Positions 1-10,362 of a stretch of 64,000 nt of DNA are shown in pieces. How positions within the stretch are numbered: the first letter of the stretch is position 1; every line of letters begins with the position of its first letter. The notes beneath the pieces were generated by a model. The model saw only the letters and a program-made list of their open reading frames with translations, did no database searches and was not told the DNA's origin. A program made the translations under genes and the position numbers. The stretch is from Sialis fuliginosa (lineage: Eukaryota > Arthropoda > Insecta > Megaloptera > Sialidae), in contig OY540822.1 of assembly GCA_961205875.1 (NCBI GenBank), forward strand, positions 9,426,501 to 9,490,500, read 5' to 3'.

Positions 1-140
1 CCTATTTAAAAGTCATGAAAATCGTGTGTAAGGGAGAGAGGTTACGCCCCAAAATATATCTCGCGAATGACACATGTTACGTGAAAATTTTATAAAATAT
101 TTTTTTTGTAGGGCATTAAATTTTCTATAGAAAAGTTAGA
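1..140. repeat. Partial family B element running off the left edge
   Basis: The stretch matches the inner part of the family B elements at 20357-21070 and 28020-28634: the 'atcgtgtgtaaggg' block, then a gene-free AT-rich tract ending near 'gcattaaattttc'. Neither terminus is present in the window. There is no coding capacity. Confidence 0.6.
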
Positions 141-303
141 AGTATTGAGGCTTTCGCGGTGATCTTGATATGGATCTTAGCTTTTGGGTGTAAGTCTCGT
201 CGATTTCGTCGTGTTATCGGCCAACGTTTCGTCGCACATTGCAATGGATCTTTGGAAGATAACACGACCAAATCGATGCGGCTTACACCCAGAATCTAAG
301 ATA
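136..303. repeat. Family C palindromic hairpin element, copy 1
   Basis: Left arm 'gggtgtaagtctcgtcgat' and right arm 'atcgatgcggcttacaccc' are inverted copies around a centre holding 'ccaacgtttcgtc'. Three more copies are at 34964-35085, 50975-51160 and 55378-55505. The element is non-coding; the short reading frame through it is an artefact. Superfamily is not assigned. Confidence 0.6.
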
Positions 304-385
304 CAAAAAAGTAATAACATTTTTTTTGTAATAGTTTATTGTTTTCAAATATTCATTTGTTATTATGATTGAAGTTATTGTGATT

Positions 386-832
386 TTTGTTTAACAATTT
401 TTGTTTTACATGGCCTACTTAAATGTTTGTAATAAAATACTTTATAAATATCACTTATTTCGAAAAATATATATGACAGGTGACATATTCTTATAAAGTA
501 GAGTAAAAAACACGTTCAAATATGCTAAAATTAGTGACCCATAAGAAAAACTAAAATTCGGGCTTGTAACTCAATTCCACACAAAAAGTGCTTTAAGAAA
601 CTGCAAATAAAAAGTACCTATCTACTTTGACAAAAAAAGTTATAGCCATTTAAATAATTTTCATATTTTAGGGTATACCGCCTAAACCACAGACAATTAT
701 TAATATTTTTTGATGTAATAATACTTACCCCTTCCTTACAAATAATTCATCTAATTTAATCGAATCTGTATTTCTTACCGTTTATATAGGAAATCCCCAT
801 GCATTTTACGCTTATCTTGGACACCCTGTATA
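386..832. repeat. Dispersed repeat R, copy 1 (ends near GGACACCCTGTATA)
   Basis: About 350 bp (482-832) match 21726-22101 in the same orientation, sharing blocks such as 'agtacctatctactttgac' and 'gcttatcttggac'. The adjoining block 386-455 matches 21640-21700 in the opposite orientation, so the two copies differ by an inversion. No gene is visible. The end 'ACACCCTGTATA' resembles ends common in insect DNA transposons. Confidence 0.6.
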
Positions 833-1156
833 ATAGTAAAAGAGAATGACCATTAAGTGGTAAATAGCAAATAATCTAATACTAAATGTGTTAAATAAAA
901 ATGATGCGAGTGTTATTTCTGTACGTTTTCAAATAAACACTCAATTTGGTGGAAACATTTGGTAACATATGTTCCAGAATGGAACGAGATCTATTTCAAC
1001 ACATTGCAATCGAGTTCTTTGTTTTAGTAATGTATTTTCGGCAAAGCAAGAGTGTATATTTATTTTACTTGTATTTATTTCCGTTTTTAACGTGCTAATA
1101 TATTAACTAAATAATTAGTTTTGAAGACGTATAAGTAAAAATTATCTGCCTTGAGA
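833..1156. other. Gene-free AT-rich stretch
   Basis: No reading frame, RNA gene or delimited repeat could be supported here. Confidence 0.5.
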
Positions 1157-1477
1157 CCCACGGGACTTTCTTATACGTAATCTTGACAGTGATAAAATAA
1201 AATGAATGGGACATAAACTATAGATAATATTATTCTCTACATAATGTTTTTGAACGGTTTTATAGAAAGCGGATGTTTACTTTTATCAATTTTTGAATTT
1301 TCGGATTATTTTTGAAATAAGAAAAAAATGTCGAATATGTTATTATCTATAATTTATTCCTCATAAATTTTTTTCCAACATTTATGATTTAACCAGAAAT
1401 ATTTTTTTTTAATAATTATTTAGATTCACCTACACTGTTCACTCTCAGTATTACGTATAAGAAAGTCCAATGGTACC
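1157..1477. mobile_element. Inverted-repeat element with GGACTTTCTTATACGTA ends
   Basis: 'ggactttcttatacgtaat' near the left end is mirrored by 'attacgtataagaaagtcc' near the right end, with ~280 bp of AT-rich non-coding DNA between. The same CTTTCTTATACG end recurs singly near 47950, 57315, 57412, 60607 and 63722, so this is a multicopy family. Confidence 0.55.
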
Positions 1478-2154
1478 TATGGCAAACACGCACACTGTTC
1501 AATCTGTTATGAACCATTTGAATTATAATAAAAAAATTCGAAAAATTCAAAATCGACGTAGGTAAACATCCATAAATATAAAATTTCACTATTCTACAGC
1601 GCTTACAGACAGACAGACCGACACAAATACATCATGGCGAAAATAGTCAGAATGGATTCAGGGAAGGTCAAAATAGATAATAATTCCATAAAAATCCGGA
1701 TATCGAAAAAAATCGGCTTCACTATACTTACTTATATTATTGTATATTTCATAAGAAAGTAAAAAAACTATGGTACTTTCTAAGCTATGTCATTTTCGAA
1801 TTAAGTAAAAATAGGTACACAAAATATCGCAATTTTTTTTTGTCCAGGTGTAAAAATCGCATTGTATTAAATAATACATACAGTAATAAATGTGGCATTT
1901 GAATATGATAATTGATTATATAAAACTGAAGTGCGTAGAGTTTTAATAAGTGTTTTTACTATTGTTAAAATATAATTTTGTATGCATATAAGTTAATTGC
2001 TATGACATACATACATTTGTACCCGAGTGTACAGACATCAGAAATATATTTTTAATTCTAATGATAATAGTATTGCTATTGAAACTTGTAGAGTCAGAAA
2101 TTCTTACATTTTTCCCTATACATTCACAAATATTGAATATATTATAAGGCATTC
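1478..2154. other. Gene-free AT-rich stretch with a GACA simple repeat
   Basis: A short (gaca)n tract lies near 1605-1625. A segment near 2030-2105 resembles the hairpin motif at 60330-60365 ('attgctattgaaac'). No gene was seen. Confidence 0.5.
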
Positions 2155-2158
2155 TACA

Positions 2159-2360
2159 CGGAAAAAACTAGAACTCAAATTTTAAGAAAAATTACAATTC
2201 CTAAATAAAAATTTACTTATTACAATAATTTACATACTTATTATAAAAATTATAAACTTTTATTTAAAAATACAATAAGTTTGTAAATTATTAAAATACG
2301 GAGAGAAAATTTGTATTAAGGAATTGTAATTTTTCCTAAATTTTGAGTTCCATTTTTCCG
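2159..2360. mobile_element. MITE with CGGAAAAA ends and a TACA flanking duplication
   Basis: About 40 bp of imperfect terminal inverted repeat are present (left 'gaactcaaattttaagaaaa', right the complement). The element is flanked by TACA at 2155-2158 and 2361-2364. It is 202 bp long and non-coding. A four-base match could be chance, so the boundary is tentative. Confidence 0.6.
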
Positions 2361-2835
2361 TACATCTCGTTTTTAATAATTTATCGATTTTCTTAATAAT
2401 AAGGACCATTTTTGTTCTAAAATTTTGAACTGAAGACAAATATGTAGCGTTCTAATTGTGGGGCAATGATTTTTTCTTCTTATGCTATTAATTTTCTTAT
2501 ATAATATTCACTAATGTATTTTTAATATATAATTGTACATAGCTATTTTTAGAGTTATAAATTACAGTGTGTAATATATATTATATATGTTAGTAGAAGG
2601 GTTAATTAAATAAATAAAAGCTAAATCACGATATATATTACAGACAATATAATTATATCGTTATATAAAATATTTCCAATATAGCAAGTTAAAAGATATT
2701 AAAATAAAATGTAAATGTAGGAGGTATAATAATAACTTACTGTACCAACTAAAATGCTAACTTATAGTATTCCATTTATTGTGTAGGTATTGCGAAAATA
2801 AGTTGTATTATTTGTATTCTTTTTTTAGAATAAAA
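2361..2835. other. Gene-free AT-rich stretch
   Basis: Nothing beyond low-complexity AT-rich DNA was seen. Confidence 0.5.
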
Positions 2836-3050
2836 CTTGTATATAAAGGTGGCCACACACGCAACTGCAAACTTGGCAAGCATGCATGATCCATCTTTTT
2901 GTACAAGCAGTCTGTAAGATAATCTTGCGCAATCATTTTAATTGCACAACCCGCCTGAAGATGTTTGAATTTAAATCAAGCCGCGCTTGCACAAGTTAAA
3001 ATTGAACGTGTGTTTTAAGAAGGTGCAGATTTGTATAATACAAGCAAATG

Positions 3051-3242
3051 TCAGTCGTTATAGGTTGCTGTAAATCTTTCGTGGGGGGTTATAGCTTCTC
3101 TCATGATCGTATCCTTTTTAATTAAAGGTGACAAAAGATTCAAATAGGTTTCTTCATTCATTCTGAGATAATTGTGCCAATCATGCGGATATATCTTCAA
3201 TTTACTCAGTAAATCAATGTGGGAATATGTTTTTCTTTTCAT
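3051..3242 (-). pseudogene. Harbinger (HARBI1-like) transposase N-terminal fragment
   Basis: The 63-residue frame contains 'MNEETYLNLLSPLI' and 'ITPHERFTAT', patterns typical of the N-terminal part of PIF/Harbinger nucleases, where they precede the catalytic DDE domain. Here the frame stops straight after this segment and no catalytic domain follows, so it cannot encode an active enzyme. It lies inside matching terminal inverted repeats, consistent with a dead element. Assignment rests on motif recognition by eye. Confidence 0.7.
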
Positions 3243-3279
3243 TAACCATTATTCTTCTTTCGCGCTTTCCTCTTGTGGA

Positions 3280-3485
3280 TAGAGTGACCAGGTCTCCGGG
3301 TTTGGGTGCAATTTCTCCGGGTTTTGCAAAAAATAACGACTACTAAAAAAAAGGTCATCAAAAATAGAGCAGGGGACATAACAGTGCAGATTATGGTAAC
3401 AAATTTTATGAAAATAAAAAAAAAATAAAAAAGGGGTCTTCATTTACATCTCAGGGTTTCCCAAAACTAAAATCTGGTCATCCTA
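3280..3485. mobile_element. hAT-type MITE with a perfect 8-bp target duplication
   Basis: Ends are TAGAGTGACCAG and CTGGTCATCCTA. The 8-bp target duplication CTTGTGGA is perfect (3272-3279 and 3486-3493). It is inserted in the Harbinger element and so is younger. A ~220-bp relative sits at 31054-31274. Any short frames here are by chance. Confidence 0.85.
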
Positions 3486-3606
3486 CTTGTGGATAAGGCA
3501 AAAAGCAGTCAATACGATACTTAACATTTTTTTTTGTGCGTGCTTGTAGAAAAATATGGATCATGCACACTTGTCAAGTTTGCAATTACGTGTGTAGCTA
3601 CCTTTA

Positions 3607-3805
3607 ATGTTGTACAGATCTATTTTAAACATGCTGTCGGCTCTTCTTATAGAGATGTAAGGAATTACTTGTTTTTGAGACAATACTTTCACTATCTGAT
3701 GTTTTAGTCCATCTGATTTAACAGAAGGACAAATAAATTTTGATACAACGTTCGTTGACTTTTACTATTATTTTTATTTAACTTGACACATGTTACACTT
3801 TTATT
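3607..3805. repeat. Local direct duplication X, copy 1
   Basis: About 195 bp ('aaacatgctgtcggctcttc' through 'cttgacacatg') recur at 4613-4797 with few differences. With the flank at 2835-2846, it forms one copy of a segment split by the Harbinger insertion. It is not coding. Confidence 0.85.
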
Positions 3806-4107
3806 GGCACCAGTCTTGGCCCCTTTAAGTGCAAGGTATACAGTTTTTTGGGATTGATGGGCTTCTTTTTTGTAATTCTCATGAACTCATGTTACTAATA
3901 AAACAAGTACCTCTTTATTAAATCAATTTAATTGCCAAAATCCGTTTTTTATGTATTTTGTTTTCTTCAGTAATAGATAAAGTAAAACCAGTACGACACA
4001 AAAGTTATAAAATAAATAATCATTAAATTTGAAACAATGTGAAGCAGATACAATGATAATATAATAATTAATTAATAAATTACATTAACAATTAGTTTAA
4101 ATGTAAC
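3806..4107. mobile_element. Family A element, truncated copy
   Basis: It starts GGCACCAGTCTTGGCCCC and follows the family A consensus ('actcatgttactaataaaac', 'gcagata', 'tagtttaaatg'), then breaks off about two-thirds of the way through. It lies between the two copies of duplication X. Confidence 0.75.
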
Positions 4108-4134
4108 TTGTATATAAATGTTGTACAAATCTAT

Positions 4135-4612
4135 GAGTACGTTTACACAGCGCCGTTATTCCGGTTTAACTATAACCGATGTAATAAAACCGGGTGTAAA
4201 AGTTCGTGTAGATGGCGCTTTACAACCGACATAACTAATCGGGTTTACTTATGCTATTCCTCTTGCTCTACAGGAATAGCATAAGTAAACCGGAATAGAC
4301 CTGGAATAAAAATGCGTGTAAACTGCATGGACATAGTTAAATCTATTTAGCCAACCTCAAAAAATATAAGTATTTACGAAGTATAGTGATTTCATTGTAA
4401 TGCACTTCCATCAATATTTGAAAAAGCGTTGTCAGTTAAAATATGGTTAAAACACCTGAGACGAAGAGATGGAAAACAAAAGAAATGTGATTCGTGGGAC
4501 ATAAAAGAGACTGACGTCACTTATTCTCGTATGTGTAAACAGCGCCGCTTAAAACGGTTTAACTACATCGGTTATAATAAAACCGGAATAACAGCGCTGT
4601 GTAAACGTACTC
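4135..4612. mobile_element. Inverted-repeat element GAGTACGTTTACACAGCGC
   Basis: Terminal inverted repeats of ~45 bp begin GAGTACGTTTACACAGCGC at both ends. The flank is TAT on both sides (4132-4134, 4613-4615). Duplication X copy 1 shows the empty site ATC-TAT-TTTAAAC. Inside is a 20-bp perfect hairpin (4242-4261 with 4272-4291). No transposase is present. Confidence 0.8.
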
Positions 4613-4797
4613 TATTTTAAACATGCTGTCGGCTCTTCTTATAGAGGTGTAAGGAATTACTTGTTTTTGAGACAATACTTTCACTATCTGATGTTTTAGT
4701 CCATCTGATTTAACAGAAGGACAAATTAATTTTGATACAACGTTGACTTTTACAATTATTTTTATTTAACTTGACACATGCCACACTTTTATAGATG
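4613..4797. repeat. Local direct duplication X, copy 2
   Basis: This is the direct repeat of 3607-3805. Its left part (4109-4131, 'aacttgtatataaatgttg') is separated from the rest by the 4135-4612 element. Confidence 0.85.
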
Positions 4798-4893
4798 TTA
4801 TTATTTAGTTACATGTTTTATATATATGTACAATGTACATGTGTCGGCAAAATAAAAAAGAAAATATCAATTAAGAAGTTTCTAACATGATAC

Positions 4894-5587
4894 ACTACAG
4901 TTCAAAAGTTTAGAAGAAGGTATATTTTTCTGTGTATCAAAAATTTATTTTCAGTGCATTAGAAGAGACCATTTTAAGGGTTTCGTACCTCAAAATGAAA
5001 AAACAGAACCCTTAAAACACTTTGTTGTCTGTTTGTCTGGCAATACCATTTTTCTCAGGTACCAAGTTGAAATTAATATCAAATAATAAATTTCTAGGTC
5101 AACGGGAAGGCACTCTACAAGTTTTGATGATCACTGAGTCAGTCAGTCTGTCTATCAGTATCAAAATACGCTTTGAAAGGCCGTATCTTTTTATTGCTTG
5201 AATTTTTACAGGCCTATGAGGCTATAGATCTTAGTTTTTGATATTAATTTTAATTAAACGTTTCTGAGAAAATGGGTCTGACGGATAGACAGACAGATGG
5301 AAAAAACAAAGTGATCCTATAGGATAAGGGTCGATTCAGACTAACGTGCCGGTCCTGGTCTGGTCTCGATCCGGTCTCGTTCCAATCAAATATAAATATA
5401 CAATAAACAATGAATTTATTCGGTCCAATCTCGCTCCGATACAGTATTTACTATACTAAATATTTGACTGGAGTGAGACCGGACCGAGACCGGTACGACA
5501 GTGCGGATCGACCCTAAAGTTCTCTTCGAATAATAAAGTTTTGATACACAGAAAAATATACCTACTTACAAACTTTTGGACGACAGT
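4894..5587. mobile_element. Tc1/mariner-like non-autonomous element
   Basis: Ends follow TA + CACTACAGTTCAAAAGTTT on the left, with the imperfect complement on the right (…AAACTTTTGGACGACAGT + A/TA). The sub-terminal block 'atatttttctgtgtatcaaa' is inverted at both ends. There is no transposase frame, and a small MITE is nested inside. Confidence 0.7.
5327..5514. mobile_element. Nested MITE with GGGTCGAT ends
   Basis: 'agggtcgattcagactaacg' at the left is mirrored by '…cagtgcggatcgaccct' at the right. The arms hold repeated 'ggtctcg/accgag' units, giving a GC-rich patch in AT-rich surroundings. It is non-coding. Confidence 0.65.
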
Positions 5588-5689
5588 ATATATCATTTTC
5601 AATTGTATATATTTTTTTACAAATTTTTTTTCATATTTGCACATAGATATAAAACTAACGGGCCAAGAAAACCTTGTTTGATATATCAC

Positions 5690-5865
5690 CAGTGACGTAA
5701 CCAGGATTTTTTAAGGGAGGGAGCAAATATTTTTATGAGCTAGGGCCATTGGCATATAATAACATATGTTTTATTATACATATTATGTGGTATAACCATC
5801 TGCTCGCTTATTGATTATAACACTTTCGTGGGGGAGGGGGGGACCCCTTACGCCACTGTATATAG
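5690..5865. repeat. Small element with AGTGACGTAACC / TTACGCCACTG ends
   Basis: Short inverted ends flank G-rich internal tracts ('gggaggg', 'gggggagggg'). A hAT element with similar internal G-tracts and the shared word 'ccaggatttt' lies at 29555-30180. Confidence 0.5.
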
Positions 5866-5870
5866 TAGCA

Positions 5871-6112
5871 CTTCGCAATAAATCGGCATAATTGAGACCG
5901 AACCCTCGCCGTTAAGTTAATTAAGGCTTTTTTGTGCCTCGCGAGTGCCTGCAAGCAAAACTATTGTTATATACATATACTAGGTACTAAAATAGAAGAA
6001 AGGGAAATTTACATTTTAATATATATATTTAGTACGTACAGTACATGATTTACAGCTGAAGAATAAACATAAATATACAATTTATGAGCGCCGTTATTGC
6101 GAAGTGCTACTG
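5871..6112. mobile_element. MITE with AGTAGCACTTCGCAATAA ends
   Basis: The 18-bp left end 'agtagcacttcgcaataa' is mirrored at 6094-6112. TA on either side suggests a Tc1/mariner/pogo-type target. The interior is non-coding. Confidence 0.65.
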
Positions 6113-6138
6113 TATAACGAAAACAATATAAGAATATA

Positions 6139-6615
6139 CTCTGGTACCAGTCTTGGCCCCTTTAAGAGCAACGTATACTGTTTTTTAGGATTGATAGACT
6201 TCTTTTTTGTAATTTGTATCAACTCATGTTACTAATAAAACAAGTACCTCTTTATTAAATCAATTTAATTACCAAAGTCCGTTTTTTATGTTTTTTTCTC
6301 CAGTAATGGAAAAAGTAAACCCAGTAATTGGCATCCAGTGATGGATATATAATAATAAAATAAATAATCGTAAAAGAAACAATGTAAAGCAGATGCTATG
6401 ATAATATAATAATTAATAAATAAATTACATTAATAATTAGTTTAAATGTTCACCATTTTGATACCCATTGGCCGATTGTCATCAAATTTAGCTGTTTTAC
6501 AGTTAAATGTCTATAGATTATGATTCAGTAATGGCAGTATGTAATAAAATATCAACAAATATTTTTAATTAAGTAGATTTAATTAAAAATTAAACAAGAA
6601 TGGTGCCATAACCTT
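6139..6615. mobile_element. Family A element
   Basis: It starts CTGGTACCAGTCTTGGCCCC and ends 'tggtgccataacctt'. It carries the family words 'actcatgttactaataaaac' and 'ccattttgatacccattggc'. No coding capacity. Confidence 0.75.
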
Positions 6616-7587
6616 ATATTATTGTTTCTCTTTAAAGAAATATTGTTTGACGAAAAAAATAACATACGTAGTTGAATTAAGAGTATATTCTTATACATAT
6701 TAAGAAAATAATGTTACATATTTGTATGTTTATAAAACAATGATTTCTTGGCCCAATACAACGTTTCTATCAGTGCAAAACTTTGAATATATAATAATGA
6801 AAACAAAATGGAATACCTACATTAAATAATACATAACAACCAATGCTAGTCCGTGTATGAAAGTGTTACCATAATTTGTCGGCGGCCATCTTTTTTTAAT
6901 TGTCAAAATCGCATATTATCCCAGAGGCGTCAGTTGAAAATTTATAATATGCAAATATGCTTTAAATTACAATTGAATTTAGTATGTATGAGAGATGATA
7001 GTTCCAAATAGACATTTCTCTGTTAATCAATTATCACTGAAATACTTTTAAACTCAATATAAAACATTTATTATTAATTAATTGATATTTATTTTAAAAT
7101 CTGGAGCGATTTTTCGTGGTGCGATATAGTAACAACGCTAGGTAATGTGTTATTTGTCCTTTATCTTTCCTTATCTAAGAAATAAATAGTCAAATAAAGA
7201 AATCAGCTACAAGAAAAGTTGTTCTTTTAATTAATATATACATAGTAATAAAGTTCAAGCCAGTAATTATAAATGATAGTGCGTTTAAGAATGTACACAC
7301 TCTATGGTCAGTGCTCTGTAGATGAGTCTATGTGACGTAATCAATAGAGATGACCAACACTGGACAAGAAAACTCCTTTCTAATGCCCGTTAGCAATCTA
7401 TCTACATACATACAGGTACATATGTATGTACATATAATATAAATACATACATGCAATACGCACATTCATGTGTAAGAATTAATATCCATACTTGAGGTTA
7501 CGTATAGATGGGATTTGAACCATCAAGCTAGACCCTAATGTTTTTAATAAGACAGCTGATTTTGAATTTGAAAACGCAGATATCTAT
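6616..7587. other. Gene-free AT-rich stretch
   Basis: A TACA/CATA microsatellite lies near 7395-7455. No gene or clear element boundary was seen. Confidence 0.5.
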
Positions 7588-8144
7588 AAGGTAGCAGTCC
7601 TGACATAGACCCCAGTAATGGCAAATTTTTAATTAAATGTTCTGAATTAGAAATATGTGTTGGTATTTGATTACTACCATTTCTGAATAAATCTGCTAAT
7701 AGGTTTATTTATTAATTATTATATTATCATAGCAACTGCTTTACATTGTTTCAAATTTGACGATTCATTCGTGTCCATCACTGCGTGCTCATTACTGGTT
7801 TTATCTTTGCCATTACTGGAGAAAAAACATGAACAAAATAAAAGGCTATAATTTAAAAAGACAAACTATATTTGCGGACTTTGATAATTAAATTGATTAA
7901 ATAAAGAGTTACTTGTTTTATTAGTAACATGAGTTCATGAGAATTACAAAAAAACAAGCCTATTAATAAAAAAAAACCGAAAACTTGCTCTTATAGTGGC
8001 CATAACTGGTGTCTTTACCTTACTTGGTTGATAACTGCTGGATTAAATAAATAATTTAATTAGTGCATTTTTATTTTTTATCGAAAATTACAAAAAATTT
8101 ACAAAAATTGCTCTTATAGGTGCCATAACTGGTGCCAGTACCTT
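7588..8144. mobile_element. Family A element with a duplicated right end
   Basis: The element runs AAGGTAGCAG to 'ggtgtctttacctt' (8021). A second right-end copy ('gctcttataggtgccataac' … 'gccagtacctt') follows at 8108-8144, so the locus holds two right ends. Possible causes are a second inserted copy that was later deleted, or a local duplication. Confidence 0.7.
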
Positions 8145-8149
8145 ATATG

Positions 8150-8870
8150 TGCATATCATTTTCCTGACGCGTTTTTTACATTTAATAAAATATGATTGAT
8201 AATAATCGTATATTTTGTATAAATAATTAATTTAAAAGAGGACAGTGATGTCAAAGTATGGCCCTGGATTTTTTATGCATCAAGTTTTACTTTAAAATGT
8301 TTATTTTAAACTATTAAAAAAAAAAGTCTAGGGTTCAAATTTAATTAAATACTATGAATATAAATATCAAAGTTTTAAGGTCATTTAAAAAAATTTAAAT
8401 CGGTTGAATCACCTTTTACTTTTTATTTATATATATTTATATATGCATCAATATAACGTACATATCTTTTTAATCGAAATATATGCCCATTTACAAGTAT
8501 CTGGAAAAAAAATGAAATACAGCAAACACATTTGAATAAATCATTTATTAAAAATTAAAACTTAAAAAATATTTTCATGTAGGTACCTATGTGAAAAAAA
8601 ATGTAGAAAACTATACAAAAAGAGAGTTTGTATGTTTTTAGTTTTTACAACAATTATTTTGTCGTTTTAAGTATAATTATTCTAAATATGGCATAAGACA
8701 GCTGGTAAATATGAGTTATTTCGTTTTTCAAAGAAATAAAAAGTAGAACAATAGTGTAAATTAATTAATTAAAAACTCTTTTTCGAGCAGTGAAATCAAG
8801 CTGTAAAAGTAATTACGTTTATTAATATATAATTGCATATTATCTTGAATAAAAGAATTGAATTGAAATA
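8150..8870. other. Gene-free AT-rich stretch
   Basis: Only low-complexity AT-rich DNA was seen. Confidence 0.5.
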
Positions 8871-8871
8871 T

Positions 8872-9330
8872 AAGATACTGGATAATACCCCTAATACTAA
8901 ATTAGATATATTTGTTGATATTTGATTACTGTCTTACTGAATCATAATCTGTTGGCATTTAACTGTAAAACAGCTTAATTTGATAAAAATCGGCCAATGG
9001 GCGTCAAAATGGTGGACATTTAAACTAATTATTAGTGTAATTTATTTATTAATTATTATATTATCATAACATCTGTTTTACATTAGTACTTATCATTCAT
9101 TAGCAAGTGTCCATCACTGGTTGTTCATTACTGATTTTATTTTATCCATTACTGGAGAAAAAACATAAACAAATTAAAAGGCTATAATTTAAAAAAAAAA
9201 CTATATTTGCGGACTTTGGTACCTAATTAAATTGATTTAATAAATATGTACTTGTTTTATTATTAACATGAGAATTACAAAAAACAGTATACATTGCTCT
9301 TAAAGGGGCCAAGACTGGTGCTAGTACCTT
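8872..9330. mobile_element. Family A element
   Basis: Ends are AAGATACTGG and 'actggtgctagtacctt', flanked by AT. Internal family words include 'cattagcaagtgtccatcac'. Non-coding. Confidence 0.8.
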
Positions 9331-9588
9331 ATTTAAATTGTACCGAAGAAATTTCTCACTAGTAAAAACGCCCAAATAATTATTTGAATTTACCGGTTAG
9401 TTAACTGTTTCATAATACAAAGAATTATTTGAAGCATGAAACATATATACATAATAAAGAAACTTATCTATTTATTTACATACTTATATAATAATTATTT
9501 TTTACAGCATGTTACAGCATCAACGCCCCCATCAATTCTTTTTGAATTTGTTTGGGAATGTATGATTTTAAAAACATTTTACGTATTA

Positions 9589-10362
9589 TCTAAATATACA
9601 TATATAAAACTTAACGTCTCTCTGTATGTCTGTCTGTCCGTTACTCGAGAACTGCTTATCCAATTTACGTGATTTTTTTTTAATTCAAAGATATGTTCTC
9701 TTGCCAGGTTATAGGATATATTTTGTTACGTTAGGTAACATAAGAAATAAGCAGTGACAATAATTTTGCAATACGCTCGCGCTGCCTAAACCGTTAAATA
9801 TTGAACAATATAATGTAGTAAAGAATTGTGTACAATCAAAAAAAGATCTAAAATAAAGTCCGCGATACCATATATCTAACTTTTATATATATTTAAACCA
9901 CAATGATTGCTTTTATGTTACAAATTTTTTTAAATCGCGCCAAGCTGAGATATGAATTATTCAACTTATTTGTTAATTTATCAATTTTGATTTGTTCATA
10001 ACAGGGGAAGGAGGTCTCGGCGGTCTTAGGGCATTTGATAGTCTTAAAGTTAATGATGTAAGCTATATTTTAAAAAAAAGTTTGAGTCTGTAGGATCGCG
10101 CCAAGCTGAGATATGAATTATTCAACTTATTTGTTAATTTATCAATTTTAATTGACATTTTCGGTGATTTTTTAACATTTTTTTAGGGCGAGAGATGGCG
10201 GAAAAATAAATCTCGCCCAGGGCGCCAAATTTGCTAAGGCCGGCACTGGGTGTTGATAAATTATTATTACAATAATTTTGTATTTAATTCAAGTATATTT
10301 TCCAAAAATCCTAGATAATAATTCCGTAATACACACGAACGAAGCCGCGCGGGTACAGCTAG
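9589..10362 (+). mobile_element. Non-autonomous Helitron
   Basis: It begins TCTAAATATACATATATAAA right after an A and ends 'gaagccgcgcgggtacagct' + AG followed by T. This matches the Helitron pattern of a TC start, a short GC-rich palindrome (CCGCGCGG) ~10 bases before a CTAG end, and insertion between A and T. The start and end closely resemble insect Helitrons in general form. No Rep/helicase is present. A 55-bp block beginning 'tcgcgccaagctgagatatg' is duplicated inside (9944 and 10097). An internal segment recurs at 27535-27725. Confidence 0.8.

Larger units (their letters stand above)
2847..3603. mobile_element. Decayed PIF/Harbinger-type element
   Basis: The ~50 bp terminal inverted repeats are imperfect: left AGGTGGCCACACACG, right the complement of AGGTAGCTACACACG, both reaching 'tgcatgatccat'. 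Flanks read TAA (2844-2846) and TTA (3604-3606). The duplicated copy of this locus at ~4109 has the uninterrupted site TATA-TAA-ATGTTG, which fixes the boundaries. A transposase remnant lies inside on the minus strand, and a hAT MITE (3280-3485) is inserted in it. Confidence 0.8.
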
